Source of the DNA: Candidatus Thiodubiliella endoseptemdiera
GTDB lineage: Bacteria > Pseudomonadota > Gammaproteobacteria > PS1 > Pseudothioglobaceae
NCBI GenBank assembly: GCA_013416635.1
Contig: JACCHT010000001.1
Coordinates: forward strand, 1,269,555-1,333,554
DNA: 64,000 nucleotides
Reading direction: 5' to 3'
Shown: piece by piece, positions 1 to 11,813 of the stretch
How the letters are laid out: each line of letters opens with the position of its first letter
How positions within the stretch are numbered: the stretch's first letter is position 1
Made by a program: the position numbers and the translations under genes
The notes under the pieces: model-generated
Seen by the model: the letters and a program-made list of their open reading frames with translations, nothing else
What the model was told of the DNA's origin: nothing
The model's database searches: none

Positions 1-576
1 AGTTTGCCCAGAAAGTTTTGGTGTTTGGATTTGTGAAACATTTAAAGTGGCAAGCCCTAAACAACTAATATACAAGATAACTGTAAATATTTCTGCACTA
101 AAAACACCCTCAAAGAGAAATATAAAAACAAGAATCATATTGTTATTATCAAGCGCCATTCCTGTGTATTTTTTTCCATTGGCAAGACCGAAAGTATTGA
201 AATAACTCAATCTAATAGCACTGGCAGAAATAATAATAAACATTCCGGGTAAGAATATGGGGTCAAATTTTCCATAACTTAAAAGCAGTATGGCTGGAGA
301 TACACCATAGTTTACAATGTCTATTAATGAATCGAGTTGTCCACCAAAGAATCCCTGTTTACTGGTTCTGCCTTTCATCTTTCGTGCAATAAGTCCATCT
401 GCCCAGTCAAATGCAACCGCCCAAATCATCCCTATCATTGCTGCATAATAAATACCTAAGATACTAAAGTAAATGGCTAATATTGTGCAAGCCAAACCAG
501 TAAGCGAACATAAATTAGGTAAATCTTTTACAAAAGAAATAATACTGGGTTGTGATTCTTGAAGTTTCTTGTCCCA
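1..576 (-). pseudogene. pssA: CDP-alcohol phosphatidyltransferase (PssA-like), cut by window edge, start unclear
   Basis: Membrane enzyme of phospholipid synthesis; PssA-type members join CDP-diacylglycerol and serine. One open frame runs from 576 to the window edge with the family signature D-G-x2-A-R followed by G-x3-D-x3-D (DGLIARKM, then GGQLDSLID) and several hydrophobic segments. A stop codon lies directly upstream at 577-579, and the first in-frame ATG (438) would remove the first membrane segment, so the natural start has been lost or shifted by an indel. A corrupted second copy of the same segment follows at 583-871. Family call is firm; serine as substrate is inferred from similarity to PssA. 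Confidence 0.72.
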
Positions 577-582
577 TTAAAA

Positions 583-871
583 AGGCAATATGGCTGAGTA
601 CACCATAGTTTAATTCTTTAATACATATCTGTCCAAAAAGAAATAAATCTGATACTCGTCTGCCTTCATCTTTCGCAAAAGTCCATCTGCCACTAAATGC
701 ACTCACACAAATAAATCCTAGGTTGGTGAAATTTTTTAAATGTCCTGAGTTTTGCTAAAGTAAATGCTAATATGGGTGCAAGCAAACATGACGATTACTT
801 TAAATTGGTAAATTTTTTAAATCAAATATACGGGCTGTGATTTTTTGTAAGTTTTTCGTTGTGATTTTCAT
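583..871 (-). pseudogene. Corrupted second copy of the pssA 5' part
   Basis: The plus strand here follows 290-578 almost word for word (for example 'tacaccatagttta', 'catctttcg', 'aaagtaaat') but with many small deletions and some changes, so no frame stays open. It keeps an ATG at 871 and a short N-terminal peptide (MKITTKNLQKITARIF) that parallels the N-terminus expected for the first copy. It is either a decayed tandem paralogue or an unpolished stretch of assembly. Confidence 0.6.
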
Positions 872-1102
872 TTTATAAAGGGTTCTAACTATTTCATTAG
901 TGTCTTTTTAAAAAACATATAAATGTTTTTTCTTTGTAAATACATATCCTGTTTTCCACAAAAATTAAAAATTAGCTAATTTGAAACTCATACTCTTGCC
1001 ACTTCATATTTCAAAATCACCGTGGAAACTTCTTGTAAGCACCAATACTATCACGATTAGGGCTTGGTGGCAATTTATTCAACATTTTTTAACTATTTAG
1101 TA
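872..1102. other. Non-coding stretch
   Basis: No convincing gene is visible. A 22-codon minus-strand ORF (start near 1092) is too short and unrecognised. The stretch ends at the first MITE copy. Confidence 0.4.
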
Positions 1103-1263
1103 GAGACCTTTGCATAAATAGGGATGATTAGCAAAATGACAGATTTTATTAAATTGGAAATTTTTTAAATCCACTCCTAGCAGGGCTAAGGGTGTTTTTA
1201 AAAAGTTTGTAATTTGATGAAAGATGGCGTTTTGATGATTATTCATATTTATGCAAAGGTCTC
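1103..1263 (+). mobile_element. 161-bp MITE, copy 1
   Basis: Ends are an 18-bp perfect terminal inverted repeat, GAGACCTTTGCATAAATA and its complement. The body appears identical to the copy at 5705-5865. No 5-bp target duplication is visible here (TAGTA on the left, TTTAT on the right), unlike the other three copies, so this one may have been rearranged. It carries no transposase. Between it and apbE (1264-1385) a short minus-strand reading fragment remains whose origin I do not recognise. Confidence 0.9.
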
Positions 1264-1385
1264 TTTATTGAGGGTGATTAGCCAATCGCCTGTGTCGTTT
1301 TTGGGTGCGTTGCGTAGATAGTCAATGAGGATAAAACTGGGGTATGGTAGGTGAAAGCATGGATGTAAGGGGTGAGGGATGGCAT

Positions 1386-2348
1386 TTAATGGTTTATCTT
1401 AATTACCTCAAAATTATGCTGTTGATTCAAAATCAAAATCACTGACAATCCCAATCGTTTTGCCAGTATCGCCGCATTGTGACTGCCCATTGCTAGCATG
1501 GCGGTGGCGTAAGCGTCAGCTATCATTGTTTGCGGATGAATAACACTGACGGAGGCTAAATTGCTGTTGGCAGGGCGTCCAGTGTTTGGGTTGAGGATAT
1601 GATGATAGCGAGTGCCATTCCAAATGGAATAGTTGCGGTAGTCACCTGAGGTGGCAATGGCTTGATCGTTAAGTGTGATTGCGATTGGCTGGGTGTTATT
1701 CGGTTGCTCAATACCGATTGTCCATTGTTTGCCGTGGCTGGTGCCGTGGGTTCGAACCTCGCCACCGATTTCTACTAAATAGTTTGAGGTCTTGAGTAGG
1801 GTAGCAATAGCATCCACGGCGTAGCCTTTGGCAATGGCGGATAAGTTGATGTGGATATTTCTAGTTTTTATAATGGCTTTATGTTGCCCGTCTTTAAGAG
1901 TTAAATAACGGATGGAACTATTTTTAAATGCTCGGTCTATATTTTTTTGAATTGGTTTTTGTGTGATTTTTTTCACCCCAAAACCCCATACATCAATTAA
2001 ACGCCCAATGCCTGAATCAAAATATCCATTCGTTTCTTGCTCAATTTCTTTGGATGCTTTTAAAACATAAAACAATTCATCAGAGACTGAAATCCACTGG
2101 TTAATCGGCTGTTTGTTGAGCAAAGACAATTCAGATTCAACATCCCAAGTTGAAAATATTTGGTTAATTTGCATCAATCTGTCATCAATTTTTTGCTGTG
2201 AAATGTCGGTATCGTCAGCGATTTTAACCGTGTAGGCAGTCCCCATTGTTACCCCAGAAAAGGACTGAGTTCGCTCACTTTTACCACAAGCACCAAGCAC
2301 TAAAAACACAAGGCTGATAAGGTATAATTTTGCTATGTTTCGATTCAT
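1386..2348 (-). CDS. apbE: FAD:protein FMN transferase (ApbE family lipoprotein)
   Basis: ApbE links FMN covalently to threonine residues of flavoproteins such as Rnf/Nqr subunits, outside the cytoplasmic membrane. The N-terminus is a lipoprotein signal ending in a lipobox (LVLGAC), so the protein should be membrane anchored. Family blocks are visible: GVTMGTAYTVK, a central NLSAIAKGYAVD, GGEVRTHG, and the C-terminal HHILNPNTGRP and ADAYATAMLAMG. About 320 residues is normal. I prefer the Met at 2348 over the one at 2366, because it gives a standard signal peptide; either start overlaps the divergent mltB start. Confidence 0.92.
   Translation of the reverse strand: MNRNIAKLYLISLVFLVLGACGKSERTQSFSGVTMGTAYTVKIADDTDISQQKIDDRLMQINQIFSTWDVESELSLLNKQPINQWISVSDELFYVLKASKEIEQETNGYFDSGIGRLIDVWGFGVKKITQKPIQKNIDRAFKNSSIRYLTLKDGQHKAIIKTRNIHINLSAIAKGYAVDAIATLLKTSNYLVEIGGEVRTHGTSHGKQWTIGIEQPNNTQPIAITLNDQAIATSGDYRNYSIWNGTRYHHILNPNTGRPANSNLASVSVIHPQTMIADAYATAMLAMGSHNAAILAKRLGLSVILILNQQHNFEVIKINH
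2323..2328 (+). promoter_or_regulatory. Possible -10 box just before the mltB start
   Basis: A perfect TATAAT ends 6 nt before the mltB ATG at 2335, so a transcript from it would begin at or next to the start codon. No good -35 is seen. It lies inside the apbE coding sequence. Confidence 0.35.
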
Positions 2349-3561
2349 ATTATTCTTTATTCTCACTATTTCAGCGTTGCCGGCCTTTGCATTTCACACA
2401 GATGATACCCTTGACGCCGACAATGCGCAAAGCTTTAAAACATTCTTAGGCACGATTCGGGTTAAAGCAATCAAAAAAGGAATTTCCTCAGCAACACTTG
2501 ATCGCGCCTTCAAAGGACTGACCCCTGACCCAAAAATTATTAAGTTTGACCGCAATCAGGCAGAGTTTACTTTGAATTTTTGGCGTTATATAAATTCCAG
2601 AGTGAGTGAAAAACGCTTAACCAAAGGTCGAGTTAAGCTTGAAGAAAACCAAATATTACTTAACAATGTGTATCAAAAGTATGGGGTGCCGCCGTCAATT
2701 TTAGTGGCGTTTTGGGGGCTGGAGACGAATTACGGCAAAAATGTCGGCAAAATGAATTTAGTGCGTTCACTGGCAACTTTAAGTTTTGATTTACGCAGGC
2801 GAGGATTTTTTACTCGGGAATTGTTGATTTTACTTGAGCTCATTGACCAAGGCAAACTGCCACTAAGTGTCAAAGGTTCGTGGGCAGGGGCAATGGGGAA
2901 CTTGCAGTTTATGCCGAGCAATGTGGCTGCTTATGCGATTGATGCGGATGAAAATGGGATATTAAATTTGTGGGGTGGGCTCAAAGATATTTTTCATTCG
3001 GGCTCTAATTTTCTCAAAAATATTGGTTGGCATAGAGGGGAGCGCTGGGGAGACGAGGTTAAAGTTGCTGTGGATTTTAAGTCGTCATTGGCGAATTTAA
3101 AGATTAAAAAAACCGTTCAAGCATGGCAAAATTTGGGGGTTGTTCGGGCGGATGGGAAAGGTTTTTCCGCCTCGTTGCTCAAACGCAAAGCCTCGTTAAT
3201 TTTGCCGATGGGGCATAAAGGCCCTGCTTTTTTGGTATATAGAAACTTTCGCACCATTCTTAGGTGGAATCGCTCCATTCTTTACGCCTTGTCGGTTGGG
3301 CATTTGTCTGACCGTTTGCAGGAAAAACGCACTTTGATTGCCAAACCGATTACTGAGCCCTCTTTAAATCGTGACGATATTAAACTTATTCAGACTGCGC
3401 TTAAGCAATTGGGTTTTGATGCAGGCGATGCTGATGGCATTCCTGGGTCTAAAACTCGGGCGGCGGTGCGTGATTATCAGCGTGCAAATGGCTTGCCTAT
3501 TGATGGTTATGTGGGTTATCAGTTATTACAAAACTTACACAAGCAACGCCGTGGACATTGA
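2335..3561 (+). CDS. mltB: Lytic murein transglycosylase, MltB family, with peptidoglycan-binding domain
   Basis: Cleaves the glycan strands of peptidoglycan with formation of anhydro-muramic acid. A signal peptide (FILFFILTISALPAFAF) sends it to the periplasm; no lipobox is seen. The SLT_2 domain shows the catalytic glutamate in AFWGLETNYGKNVGK and the block GSWAGAMGNLQFMPSN. The C-terminal 60 residues form a PG_binding_1 repeat (IQTALKQLGFDAGDADG to GYVGYQLLQNL). 408 residues is normal. Its start overlaps the divergent apbE start, and its end overlaps the GTG start of ruvX. Confidence 0.93.
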   Translation: MFRFILFFILTISALPAFAFHTDDTLDADNAQSFKTFLGTIRVKAIKKGISSATLDRAFKGLTPDPKIIKFDRNQAEFTLNFWRYINSRVSEKRLTKGRVKLEENQILLNNVYQKYGVPPSILVAFWGLETNYGKNVGKMNLVRSLATLSFDLRRRGFFTRELLILLELIDQGKLPLSVKGSWAGAMGNLQFMPSNVAAYAIDADENGILNLWGGLKDIFHSGSNFLKNIGWHRGERWGDEVKVAVDFKSSLANLKIKKTVQAWQNLGVVRADGKGFSASLLKRKASLILPMGHKGPAFLVYRNFRTILRWNRSILYALSVGHLSDRLQEKRTLIAKPITEPSLNRDDIKLIQTALKQLGFDAGDADGIPGSKTRAAVRDYQRANGLPIDGYVGYQLLQNLHKQRRGH

Positions 3562-3973
3562 CACTTATTTGGGTTTTGATGTCGGTACAAAACGCACTGG
3601 GGTTGCCATTGCCAATAGCCTGACCAATACGGCGAATGGTATTCAAGTGGTAACTAATAATAAGGATGGTTCGATAGATTTTGAGCAATATGATAAGATT
3701 GTTAAGGCACATAATGTGCGTTTATTTGTGGTTGGATTGCCACTAGGCAAAGATGGAGAAAAACAAGAAATGTCGTTTATTGCCCAATCTTTTGGACGCA
3801 AATTAACTGACAGATATAGCGTTGAGACGGTATTTATTGATGAACATTTATCTTCATTTGAGGCTAAAAAACAATTAAAATACTGCCATTATCACCCTAA
3901 CGCTAAACGCGGGGAAGTAGATAAACGCTCTGCTGCTCTGATTTTGCAAACTTGGATAGAGGAAAATCTTTAA
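3551..3973 (+). CDS. ruvX: Putative pre-16S rRNA nuclease / Holliday junction resolvase-like YqgF
   Basis: YqgF is an RNase H-fold nuclease that finishes the 5' end of 16S rRNA. Motifs: the first acidic site in YLGFDVGTKRTGVAIAN, FVVGLPLGKDG, DEHLSSFEA, and the last aspartate in KRGEVDKRSAALILQTW. I start it at GTG 3551 (VDIDTYLGFDVG); the open frame extends further up, but that part overlaps mltB and is unlike YqgF. It overlaps mltB by 11 nt and its stop shares a base with the pyrB ATG (TAATG), so the three are likely translated as one unit. Confidence 0.9.
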   Translation: MDIDTYLGFDVGTKRTGVAIANSLTNTANGIQVVTNNKDGSIDFEQYDKIVKAHNVRLFVVGLPLGKDGEKQEMSFIAQSFGRKLTDRYSVETVFIDEHLSSFEAKKQLKYCHYHPNAKRGEVDKRSAALILQTWIEENL

Positions 3974-4926
3974 TGCAAAAAGAATTAATTAGTAACGACA
4001 TACAGTTAGATTCCTCTGGTAAATTAATTCATTTATTGGGGCTTGAAGGGCTTTCTAAACAACATTTAACGCATATTCTTGATGTCGCCGATGGGCTGAT
4101 TGACGATAAAGGTAATCTAAAAAAATCCAAAGCACTTGATGATATGAGTATTGCCAACTTGTTTTTGAACCCTCAACTCGGACTCGAAATACCTTTGAAA
4201 TTGCAGGCAAGCGTACTAGTGCAAATATTATTAATGTCGATTTAGCCAACTCAGCGACTAAAAAATGAGTCGCTACTTGATACTATGCACACGCTCAAAG
4301 CGATGCAAATTGATATGTTTGTGATTCGCCACAAACAAAGCGGTTTACCTCATTATGTCGCTGAAAATATTGGTAATACCGCTATTCTTAATGCCGGTGA
4401 TGGGGTTAATGCTCACCCGACACAGGCGTTATTGGATATGCTCACTATTCGCCAGCACAAACATCATTTTAAAGGCTTGTCGGTGGCTATTGTTGGTGAT
4501 ATTCTACATTCTCGTGTGGCACATTCGGGCATTCAAGCATTAAAAACCTTAGGCACAAAGGACATTCGCTTAGTTGCGCCTAAAGGGCTGCAATACAATG
4601 CCAAACCCTGTGAAGCAGTGCAATGTTTTGATACTATTCAAGCGGGGCTTGAAGGATGCGATGTAGTGATGATGTTGCGTTTGCAAAAAGAGCGTATGTT
4701 AGATATTCCCAATGAGCAAGATTATTTTGAGCATTACGGCTTAACCCCTGAACGCTTGGCACTGGCAAAACCTGATGCGATTGTTATGCACCCCGGCCCG
4801 ATTAATCGTGGTGTTGAAATTGATTCATCAGTTGCCGATAGCGAGCAATCCGTTATTCTCCAACAGGTTACCAACGGCATCGCAGTGCGTATGGCAGTGA
4901 TGGCAATTTTGGCAGGCAAACTATGA
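3973..4926 (+). pseudogene. pyrB: Aspartate carbamoyltransferase catalytic chain, two compensating frameshifts
   Basis: PyrB makes carbamoyl-aspartate, the committed step of pyrimidine synthesis. The N-part (MQKELISNDIQLDSSGKLIH) and C-part (from [16 protein letters not shown]) share one frame, but the stretch about 4155-4265 is in another. There the carbamoyl-phosphate loop [16 protein letters not shown] reads perfectly. One T is missing in a T run (TTTTTGAACCC) and one A is extra in an A run (ACTAAAAAATGAG). As written, translation stops at 4245. Such paired homopolymer indels in an essential gene look like sequencing error. Downstream motifs [12 protein letters not shown] and [12 protein letters not shown] are intact. 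Confidence 0.9.
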
Positions 4927-5492
4927 TAAAAATGGCAAACAATACGCTGGACTATGACGAAGTAAAAAATGTGCTGCATAAACTCAATACCGATGATACT
5001 ATTGCTAGCGCACATGGGATTTTGTGTGGATTTTCCTGCATCAGACCAGAGGTAAAATTAGACGACTGGCTCAATGAAGTGCTGGTCAGCATTGACCTCA
5101 ACAACCTTAACGAAAAAGAAGCCCACGAAAAATTAGCCCAAATCTATAACACCACACTCTCACAACTTGACGATGCCACACTCAACTTTCAATTATTAAT
5201 TGCCGATGAAAATTGCACCCTCAGAGAACAAGCCGATACATTAATTCAATGGTGTCAAGGATTTTTAGTTGGTCTAGGCTTGCAAAAAATATCCACACAC
5301 GACGAAGATGTCTTGGAAATGATTAAAGATTTCAGTGAAATAGCACAGCTCGATGGCAATGTTTTAGACAATGAAGAAAATGCCAATGATTTAAGCGAAA
5401 TCATAGAATTCGTGCGTATGGGTACTTTGTTCATCCAAGAAACCTTGCAACCTTCCAAGCAAGACTATGTCGCCACAAACACCCTGCATTAA
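4923..5492 (+). CDS. ygfB: UPF0149 (YgfB/YecA-like) family protein
   Basis: An acidic, all-helical protein of 189 residues matching the UPF0149 family: [11 protein letters not shown] near the N-terminus, [11 protein letters not shown] in the middle and a C-terminal [10 protein letters not shown] block. YgfB has been linked to regulation in some gammaproteobacteria, but its role here is unknown. Its ATG overlaps the pyrB stop (ATGA), so it is probably translationally coupled. A second Met three codons in is also possible. A strong hairpin follows. Confidence 0.85.
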   Translation: MIKMANNTLDYDEVKNVLHKLNTDDTIASAHGILCGFSCIRPEVKLDDWLNEVLVSIDLNNLNEKEAHEKLAQIYNTTLSQLDDATLNFQLLIADENCTLREQADTLIQWCQGFLVGLGLQKISTHDEDVLEMIKDFSEIAQLDGNVLDNEENANDLSEIIEFVRMGTLFIQETLQPSKQDYVATNTLH

Positions 5493-5504
5493 TTCAATTC
5501 CAAA

Positions 5505-5543
5505 AAAAATACCTACAAATCAACTCAACTTATAGGTATTTTT
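5505..5543. terminator. Intrinsic terminator after ygfB
   Basis: Inverted repeat AAAAATACCTA / TAGGTATTTTT with a 17-nt loop. A-rich on one side and T-rich on the other, so it could work in both directions. Confidence 0.75.
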
Positions 5544-5704
5544 AAATAAAGTAGGTAGCCGTCAAAACATAAACTGTGGGAGAATAAATAAAAAAACGAC
5601 CACCTGTTAGAAAATCACGAAAAACTTCAGAGTTAAAACACAATCTTCTAAGTATTATTATACATTGATATAATAATTTAGTGATATAGTTTTAATAATT
5701 AAAG

Positions 5705-5865
5705 GAGACCTTTGCATAAATAGGGATGATTAGCAAAATGACAGATTTTATTAAATTGGAAATTTTTTAAATCCACTCCTAGCAGGGCTAAGGGTGTTTT
5801 TAAAAAGTTTGTAATTTGATGAAAGATGGCGTTTTGATGATTATTCATATTTATGCAAAGGTCTC
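5705..5865 (+). mobile_element. 161-bp MITE, copy 2
   Basis: Same 18-bp terminal inverted repeats and body as copy 1. It is flanked by a 5-bp direct repeat TAAAG (5700-5704 and 5866-5870), a clear target-site duplication. Confidence 0.95.
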
Positions 5866-5921
5866 TAAAGAAACCTTTATTTTTTATGGGTTTATCTGCG
5901 ATGTTTAATATATTTTTGATA

Positions 5922-7231
5922 TCAGGCCAAGATTGTCAATCCAAAACCGATCAACGCACTCACAGCAATCACACTCATAATACTAATCTTGAAACGAAAT
6001 AGTGCAATGAATGCTGCCCCAGTGATGGCGAGGGATACCCAATTGATTTGTTGGTTTTGATAGAGTGTAGCCAAGGCGAAAAATACAGCCAAATTAACAA
6101 TCACACCGACTACAGAAGCTGTTACGGCTGACAAGGGGGCGCTGAATTTTAAGTTACCCCGGGTAGCTTCAATGCCTGGACCACCTAAAAATATAAATAA
6201 AAATGAAGGTAGAAAGGTGAAAAAAGTGGCAACTAACGCACCGACAAAACCCGCTATTAGTATTTGTTCTGGACCAAAGATTTCTTTAACAGTGGCACCG
6301 ACAAAGCCAACAAAGGCAACCACCATAATTAGGGGTCCAGGTGTGGTTTCACCGAGTGCCAATCCATCCATCATTTGGTGAGCGGTTAGCCATTGATACT
6401 GATCAACGCCGCCTTGATAAATATAAGGCAAGACTGCGTAAGCACCACCAAAAGTGACTACAGCAGCTTTGGTAAAAAAAATGCCCATTGTTTGTAATAC
6501 CTTGCTATCTAATTGACTCATTACTAAGAAACCGAGTCCAATACCAATCACGGCAAAGCCAATTAAGCGCGACCATTTAAATTTGGCGTAATTGGGGATA
6601 GGGGTGTCATCGTCAATGAGTGCAGGAGCGAGGTTATCTTTTGTATTGCCATGATGTGTACCGCTTTTAAAAGTATTAGGTGAGAGTTTTGCACCCATAT
6701 AGCCGATAATAACCGCACTTAAAACAATATAAGGGAAAGGGATACTGAATTGGTATATGGCAATAAATGCTAAGACTGCCAAAATTCTTAATACATTGTT
6801 TGATAGGGCTTTTCTACCAATACGATAAGCAGCGAATAAGACAATGGCAGTAACTGCAGGTTTAATGCCGTATAAGATACCTGATACTACACTTACATCA
6901 CCATAAGTAAGGTAGGCCCAAGTCAAGGCACTGAGAATAAATAAAGAGGGTAACACGAATAAAATACCGGCAACTAACCCCCAGCAATACCAAACATTAG
7001 CCAGCCGATATAAGTCGCCAATTGTTGTGCTTCTGGACCAGGTAATATCATTGTGTAATTGAGTGCATGTAGAAAACGATGTTCGGAAATCCAACGGCGT
7101 TTTTCTACTAACTCTTGATGCATCATTGAAATTTGTCCTGCAGGACCTCCAAAACTAATGAAACCAAGTTTTAACCAATATAAAAAGAATTGGAAGAAAC
7201 TGGGTTTTTTTGGCACTTTTTTTATACTCAT
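5922..7231 (-). pseudogene. chrA: Chromate transporter ChrA, one frameshift
   Basis: Two-domain CHR family membrane transporter of about 435 residues. First half: [20 protein letters not shown] and [14 protein letters not shown]; second half repeats the pattern with FGGAYAVLPYIYQ and TTPGPLIMVVAFVGF. The frame breaks near 6975-6980, where GGG GGT TAG should read GGG GGG TTA: one G is missing from a G run, after which the protein continues without loss. In life the gene is probably whole. It exports or moves chromate, and perhaps sulfate-like anions, in known members; substrate here is inferred. Confidence 0.88.
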
Positions 7232-7260
7232 AATAGCGTATTTTTTGAATTCTTTAACTA

Positions 7261-7289
7261 AAAAACCCCATCGAATAGATGGGGTTTTT
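7261..7289 (-). terminator. Intrinsic terminator after prk
   Basis: Perfect 12-bp stem AAAAACCCCATC / GATGGGGTTTTT with a 5-nt loop, 16 nt beyond the prk stop. Confidence 0.9.
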
Positions 7290-7305
7290 AAAGGCGTGAC
7301 TTGAG

Positions 7306-8193
7306 TTATTTATCTTCAATCATCTTATGAATAATTGGATATAAAATAACTTCCATCGCTAAGCCCATTTTGTTACCCGGAACAACAATTGTGTTGCGTC
7401 TGGACATAAACGAACCTTCAATTAAGGTTTTTACTTGAGTGAAATCAGCTGGGGTTTTTTCTAAATTATTAAAATGAATTACCACAAGTGATTCATCAGG
7501 TGTGGGGATGTCACGTGCAATAAAAGGATTGGAAGTATCTACCGTTGCAATACGCTGGAAATTAATGTCCGTTTGTGAAAATTGTGGGGTGATATAGTTG
7601 ATATAATCAGGCATTCTACTTAAAATTGTATCGACTGTTTCCTCGGCAGAATAGCCTCGCTCAGCATTATCACGATGAATTTTTTGAATCCATTCAAGAT
7701 TGATACTGGGGACAACACCGATTTTTAGGTCGCCATATTGTGCCATATCTACGCCATCTGCCACTACAGCACCATGTAAACCTTCATAAAATAATAAATC
7801 GGTACCTGCACCGACTTTTTCCCATGGGGTAAATTGACCTGGGTTAAGGTCTGAACTTAATCTTGTATTATGTTCAGTTGCTTCTTCATCAGAATGGATG
7901 TAGTAGCGACGGTCGCATTCACCTGTGGTGCCATAATCTTTAAAAGATTGTTCAATTTTTTTGAATAAATTGGTATTCGGTCCAAAGTGTGAAAAGAAGT
8001 TATTACCTTGTGCTTTTTGTTCTGCCACCGCTGCTTTCATCGCTACACGGTCATATTTATGAAAACTGTCACCTTCAACAATCAATGGTTTAATGTTTTC
8101 TTTCTCAAAAATGTGCTCAAACGCACGCTTTACAAAAGTAGTTCCTGCACCTGACGAACCAGTAACTACTACTACAGGGTGTTTCTTTGACAT
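7306..8193 (-). CDS. prk: Phosphoribulokinase (Calvin cycle)
   Basis: Phosphorylates ribulose 5-phosphate to ribulose 1,5-bisphosphate, the substrate of RuBisCO. At 295 residues it has the size of the proteobacterial enzyme. P-loop [20 protein letters not shown] at the N-terminus, GDSFHKYDR after it, and the Walker B-like stretch [13 protein letters not shown]. The C-terminal [20 protein letters not shown] matches the family. It follows gyrB in the same direction 25 nt downstream, with its own start after a GGAGAA ribosome site, and ends at a strong terminator. No RuBisCO genes are in the window. It is the best evidence for an autotrophic life style. Confidence 0.95.
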   Translation of the reverse strand: MSKKHPVVVVTGSSGAGTTFVKRAFEHIFEKENIKPLIVEGDSFHKYDRVAMKAAVAEQKAQGNNFFSHFGPNTNLFKKIEQSFKDYGTTGECDRRYYIHSDEEATEHNTRLSSDLNPGQFTPWEKVGAGTDLLFYEGLHGAVVADGVDMAQYGDLKIGVVPSINLEWIQKIHRDNAERGYSAEETVDTILSRMPDYINYITPQFSQTDINFQRIATVDTSNPFIARDIPTPDESLVVIHFNNLEKTPADFTQVKTLIEGSFMSRRNTIVVPGNKMGLAMEVILYPIIHKMIEDK

Positions 8194-8218
8194 ATTATTC
8201 TCCTATGTATGGATAAGT

Positions 8219-10633
<2,415 letters not shown>

Positions 10634-10701
10634 CTAAATACACTTATAAAATAATGAAGTTGATTATACCATGATAGGAATTTTTATCATCTTATTCTTG
10701 T

Positions 10702-11790
10702 TTATTTTTGTAGTGTAATTTCACCTTGATTAATCTTAAAAATAGTGGGATTTATATGTTTAATAGTGGTTAAGTTGTGACTGATATCAGTTATAAAGGT
10801 TTGTACTTTGAGTATTTTTAAATATTGTAAAATAATATTAACTTTAGTATTATCCAATTCAGAAGATAAATCATCAATTAAAACAATCGGTTTTATACCT
10901 AAATTAATAAGCAATACCACTTGTGTTAGCCAAAAAATAATAGATAAAGTTTTTTGCTCACCTCTTGAAAAAAAGCATTCATTTCTATTGTCAAAGGTAA
11001 AATTAATATTAGCTTTATGTGAACCATAATTTAAATATTTTATACGTAATAATAAAGCAGTATTTTTCTGTAAATATTGATAAATATTATTCTCATTAAG
11101 GGCGTCAACTTCTTTAGGCCAACCCGATGAAAATACATAATTAAATTGTTCTTTTGAGTCAATCAATGTATCTAGAATTTTGACTTTATTAGAAAATAAA
11201 GTTTCTTTAAGTTGTTGTAAATAATCCAATCGGCTTTTATTAATTACAGCAGAAAATTTTGCCAACTCTAAAAACCAAAAATCCAATTCATTGGTTTGAT
11301 TTTTACTTAATAATGAATTGATATTTTTTAAGATTTTATTATAAGCTTTAAAGGTTTTAATAGTTTCTGGTTTCACGTGGAACACTCCCCAATCTAAATA
11401 AGAACGCTTATTTTTAGGGGTACCGTTGACAATAAATCCTTTATCCGGGGTGATAATTTGAATGGGTAATAAACGACTGAGTTTTGATGCGTTACCTACT
11501 TTTTGTTGATTGATGATAACGCTGGTTTTGATTTTTGATTTTTCTAATTTTATTTTATTTTTATCCACCTCGGCACTAAGTTGAAATAATTTAGATTCAA
11601 AATTAATAATGTCTTTCAGATTTTTTGTTTTAAATGAACGGTTATGGCCTAAGTAATAAATGGCTTCAATTAGATTAGTTTTCCCTTGAGCATTATCACT
11701 AATGAATAAATTAATTCCTTTACAAGGGGTAATAAATTGAGTATTTAAATTACGAAATTGATGAATGGATAATTTGTTAATAATAGCCAT
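10702..11790 (-). CDS. recF: DNA replication and repair protein RecF
   Basis: SMC-like ATPase that helps load RecA at single-stranded gaps. Walker A ISDNAQGKTNLIEAIYYLG near residue 30, ABC signature FSRGEQKTLSIIFWL, Walker B PIVLIDDLSSELD. 362 residues is normal. Strongly AT-biased codons, like dnaN and dnaA next to it. Lies between dnaN and gyrB with short gaps of about 25 and 75 nt. Confidence 0.95.
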   Translation of the reverse strand: MAIINKLSIHQFRNLNTQFITPCKGINLFISDNAQGKTNLIEAIYYLGHNRSFKTKNLKDIINFESKLFQLSAEVDKNKIKLEKSKIKTSVIINQQKVGNASKLSRLLPIQIITPDKGFIVNGTPKNKRSYLDWGVFHVKPETIKTFKAYNKILKNINSLLSKNQTNELDFWFLELAKFSAVINKSRLDYLQQLKETLFSNKVKILDTLIDSKEQFNYVFSSGWPKEVDALNENNIYQYLQKNTALLLRIKYLNYGSHKANINFTFDNRNECFFSRGEQKTLSIIFWLTQVVLLINLGIKPIVLIDDLSSELDNTKVNIILQYLKILKVQTFITDISHNLTTIKHINPTIFKINQGEITLQK

Positions 11791-11813
11791 ACAAAATTTT
11801 AAGTGTTAATGAG

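Noticed and set aside
1725..1775. T-loop-like word GGGTTCGAACC suggesting a tRNA
   Set aside because: It lies in the apbE coding sequence (GGEVRTHG region) and no acceptor or anticodon stem can be built around it.
3371..3550. N-terminal extension of the ruvX frame
   Set aside because: It overlaps the peptidoglycan-binding domain of mltB and does not resemble YqgF; the YqgF fold starts right at GTG 3551.
4055..4249. Minus-strand ORF across pyrB
   Set aside because: Antisense to pyrB, whose repaired frame gives a complete enzyme.
5640..5704. AT-rich short inverted words before MITE copy 2 as a promoter or attachment site
   Set aside because: Base composition alone explains them; no consistent -35/-10 pair or integrase is present.
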